Below, one piece after another: positions 1 through 8,547 of a stretch of DNA of 64,000 nt. Position 1 is the stretch's first letter, and each line of letters starts with the position of its first letter. Origin of the DNA: an uncultured Lachnospiraceae bacterium (GTDB taxonomy: Bacteria; Bacillota; Clostridia; Lachnospirales; Lachnospiraceae); contig CAKQXY010000005.1 in the NCBI GenBank assembly GCA_934292725.1, positions 1 through 64,000 on the forward strand. Reading direction: 5' to 3'. Made by a program: the position numbers and the translations under genes. The notes beneath the pieces are model-generated. The model had not been told where the DNA came from and made no database searches. It worked only from the letters and a program-made list of their open reading frames with translations.

Positions 1-74
1 TAAAAACCGCTGCTGGAGAATGCAGTTTTCATGATTTGCTAGAATGGATATTTATACATCAGCTTTAAATTTTG

Positions 75-118
75 AGGGGCTGCTACTCAGCAAATATTCT
101 TGCCGGGTAACAGCCCCT
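75..118. terminator. Hairpin downstream of feoAB
   Basis: An 8-bp inverted repeat (AGGGGCTG at 75-82, CAGCCCCT at 111-118), extended by three more pairs after one mismatch, lies just past the feoAB stop codon. The T-tracts on both sides are short, so it is a weak candidate terminator that could act in either direction. The remaining bases 1-74 show no gene. Confidence 0.45.
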
Positions 119-121
119 TTA

Positions 122-2494
122 TTATAACGCTAGAATCGCCATTCCGATCAAATGAACTACAAATGCTGCCACCCATGCTACAGCACACTGAAACAGCACA
201 ATGCCTACTGCCCATTTTGTTCCCAACTCTCTTTTAATAGAAGAGATTGCTGCAATACATGGTGTGTACAGAAGACAAAATACAAGAAGAGATGCTGCTG
301 ACAGCGGTGAGAGTACTTCCAACAATGTCTTTGTACTTCCAAACAATACTGAAAGTGTAGAAACAACGCTTTCCTTTGCCATAAATCCTGCAATTAAAGA
401 TGTACAGATACGCCAGTCACCAAAACCAAGCGGTGCAAAGATTGGTGCGATTGCACCTGCCACTGCAGCTAAAATGCTGTCTTTTGAATCTGCTACCATG
501 CTTAAATGTAATCCAAATGTCTGCAAGAACCAGATTACAAGAGATGCCATAAAGATTACAGTAAATGCTCTTTGAAGGAAATCTTTTGCTTTATCCCACA
601 TCAGCTGGAGTACATTTTTTGCTCCTGGAAGACGATAATTTGGCAGCTCCATTACAAATGGAACAGCCTCTCCATGAAACATAGTCTTTCTTGAAATAAC
701 AGCTGTTAAAATACCCATTGCTATACCTAAAAAGTAAAGACCAATCATGATAAGACCACTTTGCTTTGGAAAGAATACCGATGTAAAAAATCCATAGATA
801 GGAAGCTTAGCCGTACAGCTCATAAATGGTGTAAGCATAATCGTCATCTTACGGTCACGCGCTGACGGCAGTGTTCTTGTCGCCATTACACCAGGCACTG
901 TACATCCAAATCCAACTAACATTGGCACAATGCTTCGTCCGGAAAGACCAATCTTACGAAGCGGCTTGTCCATGACAAAGGCAACTCGTGCCATATAACC
1001 ACTATCCTCAAGCAATGATAAGAATAAAAACAGTGTAACAATAATAGGAAGAAAACTAAGCACGCTTCCGACACCATTAAATATACCATCAATTACAAGA
1101 GAATGAAGCACATCATTGACTTGCCATAACGTCATCACAGCATCTGTCTTTTGCGTCAGCCAGTCAATTCCAATCTCCATCAAATTTTGAAGTCCTGCGC
1201 CGATCACACCAAATGTCAGCCAGAATACAAGTGCCATGATTGCAGCAAACATTGGAAGTGCCGTATAACGGCCAGTCAATACTGCATCGATTTTCCGGCT
1301 TCTTTCGTGCTCTTTGCTTTCACCCGGCTTAATCACTGTCTGATCACACAGCTTTTGAATAAATGAAAAACGCATGTCTGCTATGGATGCTGAGCGGTCA
1401 AGCCCACGCTCCTCTTCCATCTGCACAATGATATGCTCAATCATTTCCTTCTCATTTTGCTCTAAGTTTAATGCCTGCTCCACAAGCTGATCGCCTTCAA
1501 CAAGCTTACTTGCCGCAAAACGCACCGGAATACCTGCCCTAACGGCATGATCTTCAATCAGATGCATGATTGCATGAAGGCAGCGATGAACTGCTCCGTT
1601 ATGACTGTTTTCATCGCAAAAATCCTGTCGGCTTGGCTTTTCCTGATATTGCGCCACATGAATTGCATGGTTTATAAGCTCTGTAATACCCTCATTTTTT
1701 GCTGCTGAGATTGGGACAACTGGAATACCAAGCATAGACTCCAATTTATTGATACGGACAGATCCGCCATTTCCGCGCATCTCATCCATCATATTAAGCG
1801 CAAGCACCATAGGCACATCAAGCTCCAAAAGCTGCATTGTCAGATACAAATTTCGCTCAATATTTGTGGCATCCACGATATTGATAATGCCTGTCGGCTT
1901 TTGCTTAATAATAAACTCTCTTGTCACAATCTCCTCACTGCTGTAGGGAGACATTGAGTAAATGCCAGGCAGATCCGTCACAAGCGTATCAGGATGATTT
2001 CGAATCTGACCATTTTTGCTGTCAACTGTCACGCCTGGAAAATTTCCGACATGCTGGTTTGAACCAGTCAGCTGATTAAAAAGTGTTGTTTTTCCGCAGT
2101 TTTGATTTCCGGCGAGAGCAAATGTTAATACTGTTCCCTTAGGAACTGGATGCTCATCTGCCTTTTGGTGGAAACGTCCACCTTCACCAAGACCAGGATG
2201 CTCTGTCACAGCATTCTCTTTGAAAATATTTTTTGTGTTCTTTTCCTTTTTGCCATCTGCTTTCGTCACAGAAGATTCATCAATTAAAATCTTCTCTGCA
2301 TCTGCCAGACGAAGAGTCAGCTCATATCCGTGGATTCTAAGCTCCATCGGATCGCCCATCGGCGCCAGCTTAACCACCGTCACCGAAACTCCGGGAATCA
2401 CACCCATATCGAGAAAATGCTGCCGCAGCGCACCTTCTCCTCCAACAACGGTAACAACCGCTGTCTTTCCTATTTCAAGATCCTTAAGTGTCAT
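122..2494 (-). CDS. feoB: FeoA-FeoB fusion, ferrous iron transporter
   Basis: Fe(II) uptake GTPase of the inner membrane. Residues 1-75 form a FeoA-like SH3 domain, followed by a charged linker (about 76-125). The G domain follows, with G1 GNQNCGKT (129-136), G3 DLPG (174-177) and G4 NMMD (234-237). Then comes the FeoB membrane domain with two Gate-like halves and the GFGCTVPG and TPCIAAI segments. At 790 residues it equals FeoB plus one FeoA domain, so FeoA is supplied in cis, as often seen in Clostridia. The ATG follows AAAGGAAG. A promoter and a Fur-box-like palindrome lie upstream, which predicts induction by iron limitation. No separate feoA or feoC is seen next to it. Family assignment is secure; iron regulation is inferred from the site. 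Confidence 0.95.
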   Translation of the reverse strand: MTLKDLEIGKTAVVTVVGGEGALRQHFLDMGVIPGVSVTVVKLAPMGDPMELRIHGYELTLRLADAEKILIDESSVTKADGKKEKNTKNIFKENAVTEHPGLGEGGRFHQKADEHPVPKGTVLTFALAGNQNCGKTTLFNQLTGSNQHVGNFPGVTVDSKNGQIRNHPDTLVTDLPGIYSMSPYSSEEIVTREFIIKQKPTGIINIVDATNIERNLYLTMQLLELDVPMVLALNMMDEMRGNGGSVRINKLESMLGIPVVPISAAKNEGITELINHAIHVAQYQEKPSRQDFCDENSHNGAVHRCLHAIMHLIEDHAVRAGIPVRFAASKLVEGDQLVEQALNLEQNEKEMIEHIIVQMEEERGLDRSASIADMRFSFIQKLCDQTVIKPGESKEHERSRKIDAVLTGRYTALPMFAAIMALVFWLTFGVIGAGLQNLMEIGIDWLTQKTDAVMTLWQVNDVLHSLVIDGIFNGVGSVLSFLPIIVTLFLFLSLLEDSGYMARVAFVMDKPLRKIGLSGRSIVPMLVGFGCTVPGVMATRTLPSARDRKMTIMLTPFMSCTAKLPIYGFFTSVFFPKQSGLIMIGLYFLGIAMGILTAVISRKTMFHGEAVPFVMELPNYRLPGAKNVLQLMWDKAKDFLQRAFTVIFMASLVIWFLQTFGLHLSMVADSKDSILAAVAGAIAPIFAPLGFGDWRICTSLIAGFMAKESVVSTLSVLFGSTKTLLEVLSPLSAASLLVFCLLYTPCIAAISSIKRELGTKWAVGIVLFQCAVAWVAAFVVHLIGMAILAL

Positions 2495-2547
2495 ATTATG
2501 TCACTTCCTTTGTGAATATATAGACTTTGATGTCTTTTTCAGAAGCC

Positions 2548-2576
2548 ATTATAACAATTCATGATGGATTTGGAAA
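2548..2576 (-). promoter_or_regulatory. feoAB promoter
   Basis: On the minus strand a perfect -10 TATAAT (2548-2553) is preceded, with 17-bp spacing, by TTTCCA (2571-2576; 4 of 6 to consensus). The start codon is about 55 bp downstream. Confidence 0.6.
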
Positions 2577-2583
2577 TAGTTAT

Positions 2584-2598
2584 TGAGAATGTTTTTCA
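2584..2598 (-). promoter_or_regulatory. Candidate Fur box of feoAB
   Basis: TGAGAATGTTTTTCA is an imperfect 7-1-7 palindrome, 11 of 14 to the Fur consensus TGATAATnATTATCA. It lies immediately upstream of the -35 hexamer of an iron-uptake gene. Binding is inferred from pattern and context. Confidence 0.5.
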
Positions 2599-2707
2599 TT
2601 TAATTTTGCTTAACTCAATCAATATCTGTGTCACCTGTGCAATTTCTGAAAGATTTGCATATTCTCTGCAGCTATGTACTTGATTCATGGAAGTGGCGAT
2701 AAGTTAG

Positions 2708-2824
2708 TAACTCGTGAGTTACCTTCCTACGAGTACATTAAATCAGATAGCATTCAAAGTCAAGTTCTTAATCATTTAAAGTTTCGAGCCACAGGAACAA
2801 TAAATGAACCACCGTCCCTGTCAC
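2708..2824 (-). repeat. ~120-bp hairpin-box repeat, copy 1
   Basis: The element has a conserved 39-bp box (2786-2824) and, at the far end, a hairpin (GTAACTCGT 2708-2716, ACGAGTAC 2730-2737, one bulged base). The linker between them is clearly related to copy 3. It starts six bases behind the stop codon of the FAD oxidoreductase gene. See copies 2 and 3. Confidence 0.75.
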
Positions 2825-2829
2825 CATGG

Positions 2830-4131
2830 CTACTCCGGCAGATAAGCGCCTCTTTTTCTTAATTCCCGACGTAAAGAAGAAACTGAAACTGCTCGCACGT
2901 TGCTGTCTTTCGAAAAAGCTGCCGCTGCTCCTGCTGCCATGCCGGTGATAAAACAGCAAGGCATCACACGAGTCGATCCATTCATTTCACGGCTGGTACT
3001 GATACAACGCCCCGCCACTAAAAGGTTCTCTGTATTCTTAGGAAGTAGGCAGCGATACGGAATTCCATAACTATTTCCTTTTCCATAGCCCTTTGTATAG
3101 TCTTCCTCATACTTTGTTTTGGCTACTCCCGGCTCAACCGGATGCAGATCAATCGGATAGCAATAGCGTCCAATCTCATCATCAAAGGAGGCTCTCTTTT
3201 CATAATCCTCCGTATTTAAAATATACTCTCCAATAATTCTTCTAGTCTCTCGAATACCAAGATTTGCTCCCGTGGAAACAAGAAAAGCTTTTTCATATCC
3301 TTCCAGATAATGGGTATAATAATATTCGTATTCTGGCATTCGCTTGCGAGCATCCAGAATTCCTTTTGTCAGATCCTCCTCCTTCGTGCCATCCACGCCA
3401 AATACATGACCGATATTGCCGCCGCCCATATCCTCTGGCATTCGCCACATACCTGGCAAGCTTGTATCCTTCACGCTGAACACACCATCTGCAAAAGCTT
3501 TCGAAAGCTTACGGTTATCCGGATCAAGACCAATTTCTACAATTGCCCGGTTCCAGTCAATATTGGTCCAAAGGCTGCAGAGAGTAGCCGGCATCATACG
3601 CCCTTTCTCATCGCCCTTTTCCCAAGGTGCTCCTGCCATTACAGACAAGGTCCCGTCTCCGGTGCAATCAATATACGTTTTTGCCTTTACCGCAAACAGA
3701 TTTTCATGCCCCTGCAGAATTACCGCACTGATCGTTCCATCCTTCGTCTGTACGTCCACAAGACTCGTATCAAACAAAAAATCTGCGCCGCTTTCCACCA
3801 TCATATCATCATAAATTCGCTTCAGCTTTTCAGTCTGAATGGAAAATTCGATAATCGTATCGTCCTGTTCTGATCCATATAGCGTGTCAAATACTTCTCT
3901 GCCAATACCTCCCGACAAAAAATGCTCACCATCCGAAAATCGCATAAAAGCTGGCACTCCCGCCAGAGTCGCCGCGCCTCCAAAGCACTGTTGCTTCTCT
4001 GCCAAAAACACTTTTGCTCCCATACGGGCAGCAGTAACAGCCGCCGCAATACCGGCTGGACCACCTCCTATAACACATACATCCACTTCTTTTGTAACGG
4101 GGATGCTGCGCTTCCATTCTATTTCCTGCAT
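2830..4131 (-). CDS. FAD-dependent oxidoreductase (FAD_oxidored type)
   Basis: A 433-residue flavoprotein with an N-terminal Rossmann motif VIGGGPAGIAAA (about residues 20-31), a following EKQQCFGG segment that would bind ADP-ribose, IDCTGDG in the middle (about residue 155) and the C-terminal FAD motif NLLVAGRCIS near residue 370. This is the pattern of the PF12831-type FAD oxidoreductases that recur in carbohydrate gene clusters; the substrate is unknown. The ribosome binding site AAGGAG overlaps the stop codon of the upstream DUF1861 gene, so translation is probably coupled. It is the last gene of locus 1. A role in oxidising or reducing a sugar or uronate released by the neighbours is inference. 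A repeat element follows its stop codon directly. Confidence 0.8.
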   Translation of the reverse strand: MQEIEWKRSIPVTKEVDVCVIGGGPAGIAAAVTAARMGAKVFLAEKQQCFGGAATLAGVPAFMRFSDGEHFLSGGIGREVFDTLYGSEQDDTIIEFSIQTEKLKRIYDDMMVESGADFLFDTSLVDVQTKDGTISAVILQGHENLFAVKAKTYIDCTGDGTLSVMAGAPWEKGDEKGRMMPATLCSLWTNIDWNRAIVEIGLDPDNRKLSKAFADGVFSVKDTSLPGMWRMPEDMGGGNIGHVFGVDGTKEEDLTKGILDARKRMPEYEYYYTHYLEGYEKAFLVSTGANLGIRETRRIIGEYILNTEDYEKRASFDDEIGRYCYPIDLHPVEPGVAKTKYEEDYTKGYGKGNSYGIPYRCLLPKNTENLLVAGRCISTSREMNGSTRVMPCCFITGMAAGAAAAFSKDSNVRAVSVSSLRRELRKRGAYLPE

Positions 4132-4138
4132 AACAAAA

Positions 4139-5089
4139 TCACTCCTTTATTTCTGCTGGGAATGGATTATCAATCACTACTCTTCCCTCTGCTGTATCGC
4201 CCACTCCACTGTATAAATCATAGCGTCCATCAGCACGCTTTACGATACCGGAGGTAAAAACACAGTCTGCCAAGTTTGGCTTCTTGCCTTCTCCTACTGG
4301 ATAACTCGTTCTTGTTCCAATTATTTTCAGATCAGACACCTGAAAGGTCTTCGGATCAAATACAAATGCAATATTTGTATATACCAACTGATTGATTGTA
4401 CCATCAAATTCGTTATAACAGCCATGACCAATGACACCAATTTTGCCGTTTTTCAAAACCAGGCACTGATTGCAGCCGCCCCATTCGTCCTTTCCAAATA
4501 CACCTTCAATCGCAGTTGCCTGTTCTACCACATCAGCATCCAGTTCTTCTATATCATTTAATACTGTAAATCCGATCACCGCCTCGCTTCCATATTTTTT
4601 TCGAATCTCTTCTCCCCTTGGTCTGGAAAAAACACCTACTTTTCCGTCTGGAAGCTGTACATAGCGGATATCCTTCATCTGCTGAGGTCCCGTAGTAAAA
4701 TAATGCAGGTTAAACAGATTCGTGCCCTTATAAAACACGCCACAAAAGCCAGCCAGTTTTCCCCTAAAGTAATCTACTCTTGTTCCTCCGAGCACAAGCT
4801 CATTGTTTATCCTTACCACAAAAGGATCCTCCAACTGATACATCATGGTGTCCCGTACTCGATCCCATACATCCTCTGCTTTTTTTGAAAAAAGACATAC
4901 AGCTGAGGTCGCCCACTCATTACGACGCTCCACTCTTCCAAAAATATATTCCTTTCCTTCATAGAGAAATGGAACAGAAGTATTGTAAACATCATAGCCT
5001 TCCACACCTTCAAATGTAAGAAGTACTCCCTGTTCCTGCTTTCCTGCTTTTTCCTGCTCAAACTTCTCCCGCAATTCCCGGATACTCAT
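4139..5089 (-). CDS. DUF1861/MTP-1-like beta-propeller protein
   Basis: A 316-residue cytoplasmic protein with a pattern resembling DUF1861 (PF08950), a five-bladed propeller group related to GH130-type mannoside phosphorylases and to the Leishmania MTP glycosyltransferase-phosphorylases. Supporting segments are DVYNTSVPFLYEGKEYIFGRVERR near residues 33-56, LEDPFVVRINNELVLGGTRV near 87-106, and repeated blade-like stretches. I chose the ATG at 5089 because GGAGG lies 8 bases before it; an in-frame GTG 15 bases further upstream overlaps that site. It sits between the ArsR fusion and the FAD enzyme in locus 1. Phosphorolysis of a manno- or other oligosaccharide is possible, but specificity cannot be read from sequence. 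Family assignment is from memory of the pattern. Confidence 0.6.
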   Translation of the reverse strand: MSIRELREKFEQEKAGKQEQGVLLTFEGVEGYDVYNTSVPFLYEGKEYIFGRVERRNEWATSAVCLFSKKAEDVWDRVRDTMMYQLEDPFVVRINNELVLGGTRVDYFRGKLAGFCGVFYKGTNLFNLHYFTTGPQQMKDIRYVQLPDGKVGVFSRPRGEEIRKKYGSEAVIGFTVLNDIEELDADVVEQATAIEGVFGKDEWGGCNQCLVLKNGKIGVIGHGCYNEFDGTINQLVYTNIAFVFDPKTFQVSDLKIIGTRTSYPVGEGKKPNLADCVFTSGIVKRADGRYDLYSGVGDTAEGRVVIDNPFPAEIKE

Positions 5090-5246
5090 TTTGTTTTCCT
5101 CCACATTTCACGCCCATCAATTTATCACTTTCAAAATAATTATAGTAATTCAAAGTTCTATTCGCATTTTTATCACTGTAGAATTATAAACTGGCTTTGT
5201 TTCAAAAGAAGGCGCTTAGCTTAGCATAATCCATTTTTCACTTTTC

Positions 5247-6233
5247 TTAAATTTCATTTAATAAAATTTCTCCCTCGCCGCTTTGAGGCTTTTCGATTTT
5301 GGATATGACCTTCATCTCAATCGCCTGGGCATAATCTCCGAATTTTTCTCCAAACAGATTCATTCCCCCTGCATGAACAGCGTCAGGCTTTACGCCCAGC
5401 TTAAAGCTGATACAATTTTTCTTATCCAGTTCCAAATCTTTCAAGGTCAGGTTTGAGCACTTCATATCGTTCTCATAGCACCCTGTATCCGTAATTCTAA
5501 CCTCCTTGTACAGACCATACTGGGTCAGTGTATCGCCCCACCACTCTGGATTTAAACGACCTCTTCTGCCTCCAAAATCTCCTGGTATCGTCATAGTAGC
5601 GATTTCCTCTCCATTTACCCAAACGGTAATATCTGAAGGCCAGTCATTTTGATATCCCGGTGCTTCCGAGCACACCTCAAAAGAAAAGGAAACCTCATGG
5701 TTCTGCCCACTTTTCAAAAAATAGGTAGGAAAACGATATTCCACAAATCCAGTTTCAAACCACAAAAGCTGCGCTTCCCCACGATTCTGCCAATAAAAGC
5801 TGGAGGCCATATCTTCGATTCCCAGATAGCCATTCTCGGTAACAATACCACAATCGCCATTGATCTCACAGTCAAAATAGTTGCCGATCGGCATGGCATA
5901 CCGAAATACCTTACTGCTGTCACTCTCTTCTTTATGCTTAAATGCATTTAGATAAATATCCTCAAAGGAAATGCCGCATACCTTTTGCATTCCTCGCACG
6001 CCAGGACGTTCCACAACTGAAATCATCCCTGCTTCCTCTAAAACCTTCACATGCAACGCTGCAGACGACTGGGGAATTCCAAACTGGGCCGCAATCTCAT
6101 TGATATTTGCTGACCTTTCTATCAAAAATTTCAATATTTGCAAACGCATCTCCGATGACAATGCCTTTCCCACCAGCGCTGTTTGTGACAAATTATTCAA
6201 ATCCAATGAAATTCTTTTTTTACTTGTTTTCAT
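5247..6233 (-). CDS. ArsR-type regulator fused to a beta-rich sensory domain
   Basis: Residues about 10-85 are a winged helix of the ArsR/SmtB kind (LSSEMRLQILKFL, NINEIAAQFGIPQSSAALHVKVLEEAGMI) with no obvious metal-binding cysteine cluster. Residues about 100-328 are a beta-rich, aromatic-rich module (WPSDITVWVNGEEIATMTIPG, GVKPDAVHAGGMNLFGEKFGDYAQAI) resembling jelly-roll carbohydrate-binding domains. The simplest reading is a repressor that senses a sugar. The ATG at 6233 follows GAGGAAACGGGG; an ATG 33 bases upstream lacks a ribosome binding site. It lies inside the locus 1 operon and is the only regulator there, so it may control the importer promoter. Ligand and targets are unknown. 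Confidence 0.75.
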   Translation of the reverse strand: MKTSKKRISLDLNNLSQTALVGKALSSEMRLQILKFLIERSANINEIAAQFGIPQSSAALHVKVLEEAGMISVVERPGVRGMQKVCGISFEDIYLNAFKHKEESDSSKVFRYAMPIGNYFDCEINGDCGIVTENGYLGIEDMASSFYWQNRGEAQLLWFETGFVEYRFPTYFLKSGQNHEVSFSFEVCSEAPGYQNDWPSDITVWVNGEEIATMTIPGDFGGRRGRLNPEWWGDTLTQYGLYKEVRITDTGCYENDMKCSNLTLKDLELDKKNCISFKLGVKPDAVHAGGMNLFGEKFGDYAQAIEMKVISKIEKPQSGEGEILLNEI

Positions 6234-6291
6234 CCCCGTTTCCTCTCTTCCCCAGAATTCTGTCATTTCTTTTTAGTTTAGTTGATCCCTG

Positions 6292-8520
6292 TCAATTTGT
6301 CAAACCATAGTTGATCATTTCCACCGCTGCCATCATGACAATTCCAGTTCCATGATCGTCGTTTTTCTTGGCAGGTAATTGCTTATAATAAATGGATTCC
6401 TTTGCACAGCCAGAGCCTAAGCACACGCCATACACATCACCCACGGCATCTACCGAATGCTTTAAAAGTGCCGTCCATGCCTTCTGAATACATGGCAAAT
6501 AACGCTCTTTGTCTAGCCATCCTTTTCCGACACCACGAGACATACTGAGTAAAAACATTGCGGTACAGGATGTCTCCAGATACGAATCGGCCTCATTTAA
6601 CACCTGATGCCACATACCAGTCTCATCCTGACACGCCTTAACGCCCTCCATATACTCCTGGAATAGCGTAAGTTCCTCCTGCCAGTGTGGATTTTCCTTT
6701 GGAAGTAAGGTCAATATCTCCGTGAGCGTTACTGCAATCCAACCATTTCCTCGTCCCCAAGGAATACCACTCATCTGTTCTTCCTCTGGGAAATAGATAT
6801 GGGAAAACAATTTTTCATTTTCCATCCAAAGACGCTTTTTAAAGCCTGCCACCTGACGATGAACCTGCTCCTCATACGTATTATCTACAGTAAGGCGATA
6901 TAGTCTTGCCAGAAATGGACAGCTCATATACAAATCATCGGCCCACATCGTCTTTACTCTGAAATACGTGCCGTCCGGAAATGTCGGAATATGTGTCATA
7001 ACCGCATTTCCCACTGCATGAATTACCGGGAGCAATTTTGGATTTCCAGTTATCTCATACGTCTCAATCAGCGAAACACCTATCGTACCGCATGCATCCA
7101 GATCGGGAAGTCCCCACGCTCTTGGCGTTAACGTCGGATCACCAAATTGTTCCTTGTCCCAGTCTTTATAATAGAAGTAATCGGCCATTGTCTGAATGCT
7201 GTCCAGATAATAGTCAAGCTGCTCTCTGTTTCCAGTCAGCTTTGCCGCATACATCAATCCATGAAGTCCCACCTGCACAGCATAAAACCACTGTCCAAAG
7301 AAAATGCCATCCCGGTACGGACGAATATAAGTCTCTCTTTGAGGCATACGCCAAAATCCATGCTCATAATTGCCTAGCGGATACGGCCGCTCAAACTGGA
7401 TTTCCTGCTCCGGTGCAAATGGAATAAAAAGTGGATCTCCAATCTCTGTCACATAAGGGCCCGTTACAAGAAAGCGGGCTGGTCCCATTCCTCCGGCCTG
7501 AACGAAAGGAACACAATTGACCTCTTCCCCTTTTTGATCATATACCGAGCCTTCCATCCACCAGCTCTGACCAGTTCGAAGAAGCTTTGCCAAAATTGAA
7601 ATTCTCTTGCCCGTTCCAATCAGAGACAGTTCTGTCTTTTTTCCCTCTGCAATTTCATAGACTTTTCCGTCTATAAAAACACGCATGCGGCCGGTCGCTT
7701 GAAGCTGCAATGTATAGGACTCACCTTCTTTGCTCTCCACATAAGTAAGTGCATAGGCACAGCCCTTGCGATCGTCATATACCTCCTCAAAATCCACTCT
7801 TCTTCCCAGACACGTTTCATTCCATTTTGGCGCCCACTCAATGCAGCTTCCATCCGGCAAAGTAAGCTGATCACAATACCCCACTCTACCGCTTTCAACG
7901 GCTTCTTCTGCTTTTTTCGTGTCTTCTTCCGCCGGGAACGGACCAATATGTGCAAACCCTTCCATTCCCTTTGTCTCCTCAAATGGAAGCATTGGACGAA
8001 CCGATAACAGGTAATCTCTGGTCCAGCGGAATGGATATCTCGGATACGCAATGTAAAGCAAAAGTCCCCAGTTTTGTTCATTTTTTGTGCATTTCATCAA
8101 GAGCTCATTATCGCCCTCATGCAAGAAGACCTCCACAATTGTGTACTCGGATTCCTTTTTCACCTCACATAATGGCTTTTCCAGTGTATTGTTCTGATAA
8201 ACCTCTTTTCCATTCAGCCAGATGCAGGCATTACCAGCAATGGTAAGCGCTGCCTCACAATCCCGATCAGCCCACGCGTTGGTCTTAATATACGCGCAAT
8301 CTCCTGTCTTTGCATCTGGATACCGATAATTTAAATCTAACTCTGCCATCTGAGAAATCGCTGTCAATGCCATATGCTCCTGCTTAAAGTACGGACGCAG
8401 TGTCAGCTCCACACGCGCCCTATGCGTTAGCATTCTCTCACTGATCAGCTGAATGGCTTCCTCTGGTTTTCGAAACCCTTTTTCATATGCAGAGTCCTTT
8501 TCCTTAAGAACCTCATTCAT
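6292..8520 (-). CDS. GH105-like unsaturated uronyl hydrolase with N-terminal accessory domain
   Basis: Residues about 390-742 match the six-hairpin GH105/GH88 fold. Landmarks are the PRAWGLPDLDACGTIG segment, TMWADDLYMSCPFLARLY with the expected catalytic aspartate, PWGRGNGW, and the closing DDHGTGIVMMAA motif. Enzymes of this family hydrate the 4,5-unsaturated uronic acid left by polysaccharide lyases, typically from rhamnogalacturonan. The first ~380 residues are an extra beta-rich region with jelly-roll features, making the protein about twice the usual GH105 length. No signal peptide is present, so it acts in the cytoplasm on imported oligosaccharides. The start follows AAGGAAGG. Its neighbours are the unassigned 856-residue protein and the ArsR fusion. 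Confidence 0.8.
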   Translation of the reverse strand: MNEVLKEKDSAYEKGFRKPEEAIQLISERMLTHRARVELTLRPYFKQEHMALTAISQMAELDLNYRYPDAKTGDCAYIKTNAWADRDCEAALTIAGNACIWLNGKEVYQNNTLEKPLCEVKKESEYTIVEVFLHEGDNELLMKCTKNEQNWGLLLYIAYPRYPFRWTRDYLLSVRPMLPFEETKGMEGFAHIGPFPAEEDTKKAEEAVESGRVGYCDQLTLPDGSCIEWAPKWNETCLGRRVDFEEVYDDRKGCAYALTYVESKEGESYTLQLQATGRMRVFIDGKVYEIAEGKKTELSLIGTGKRISILAKLLRTGQSWWMEGSVYDQKGEEVNCVPFVQAGGMGPARFLVTGPYVTEIGDPLFIPFAPEQEIQFERPYPLGNYEHGFWRMPQRETYIRPYRDGIFFGQWFYAVQVGLHGLMYAAKLTGNREQLDYYLDSIQTMADYFYYKDWDKEQFGDPTLTPRAWGLPDLDACGTIGVSLIETYEITGNPKLLPVIHAVGNAVMTHIPTFPDGTYFRVKTMWADDLYMSCPFLARLYRLTVDNTYEEQVHRQVAGFKKRLWMENEKLFSHIYFPEEEQMSGIPWGRGNGWIAVTLTEILTLLPKENPHWQEELTLFQEYMEGVKACQDETGMWHQVLNEADSYLETSCTAMFLLSMSRGVGKGWLDKERYLPCIQKAWTALLKHSVDAVGDVYGVCLGSGCAKESIYYKQLPAKKNDDHGTGIVMMAAVEMINYGLTN

Positions 8521-8547
8521 ATTTTTCTATTTTCCTTCCTTGCACTT

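Larger units (their letters stand above)
2495..2829. other. Intergenic region upstream of feoAB
   Basis: This 335-base gap holds the feoAB promoter and Fur-like site (2548-2598) and one copy of the ~120-bp repeat (2708-2824) placed right behind the FAD oxidoreductase stop codon. No credible gene was seen in it. Confidence 0.7.

Noticed and set aside
129..2494. Atypical G1 motif in FeoB (GNQNCGKT rather than GNPNCGKT)
   Set aside because: Gln at this position is common in FeoB of Clostridia, so it is not an anomaly.
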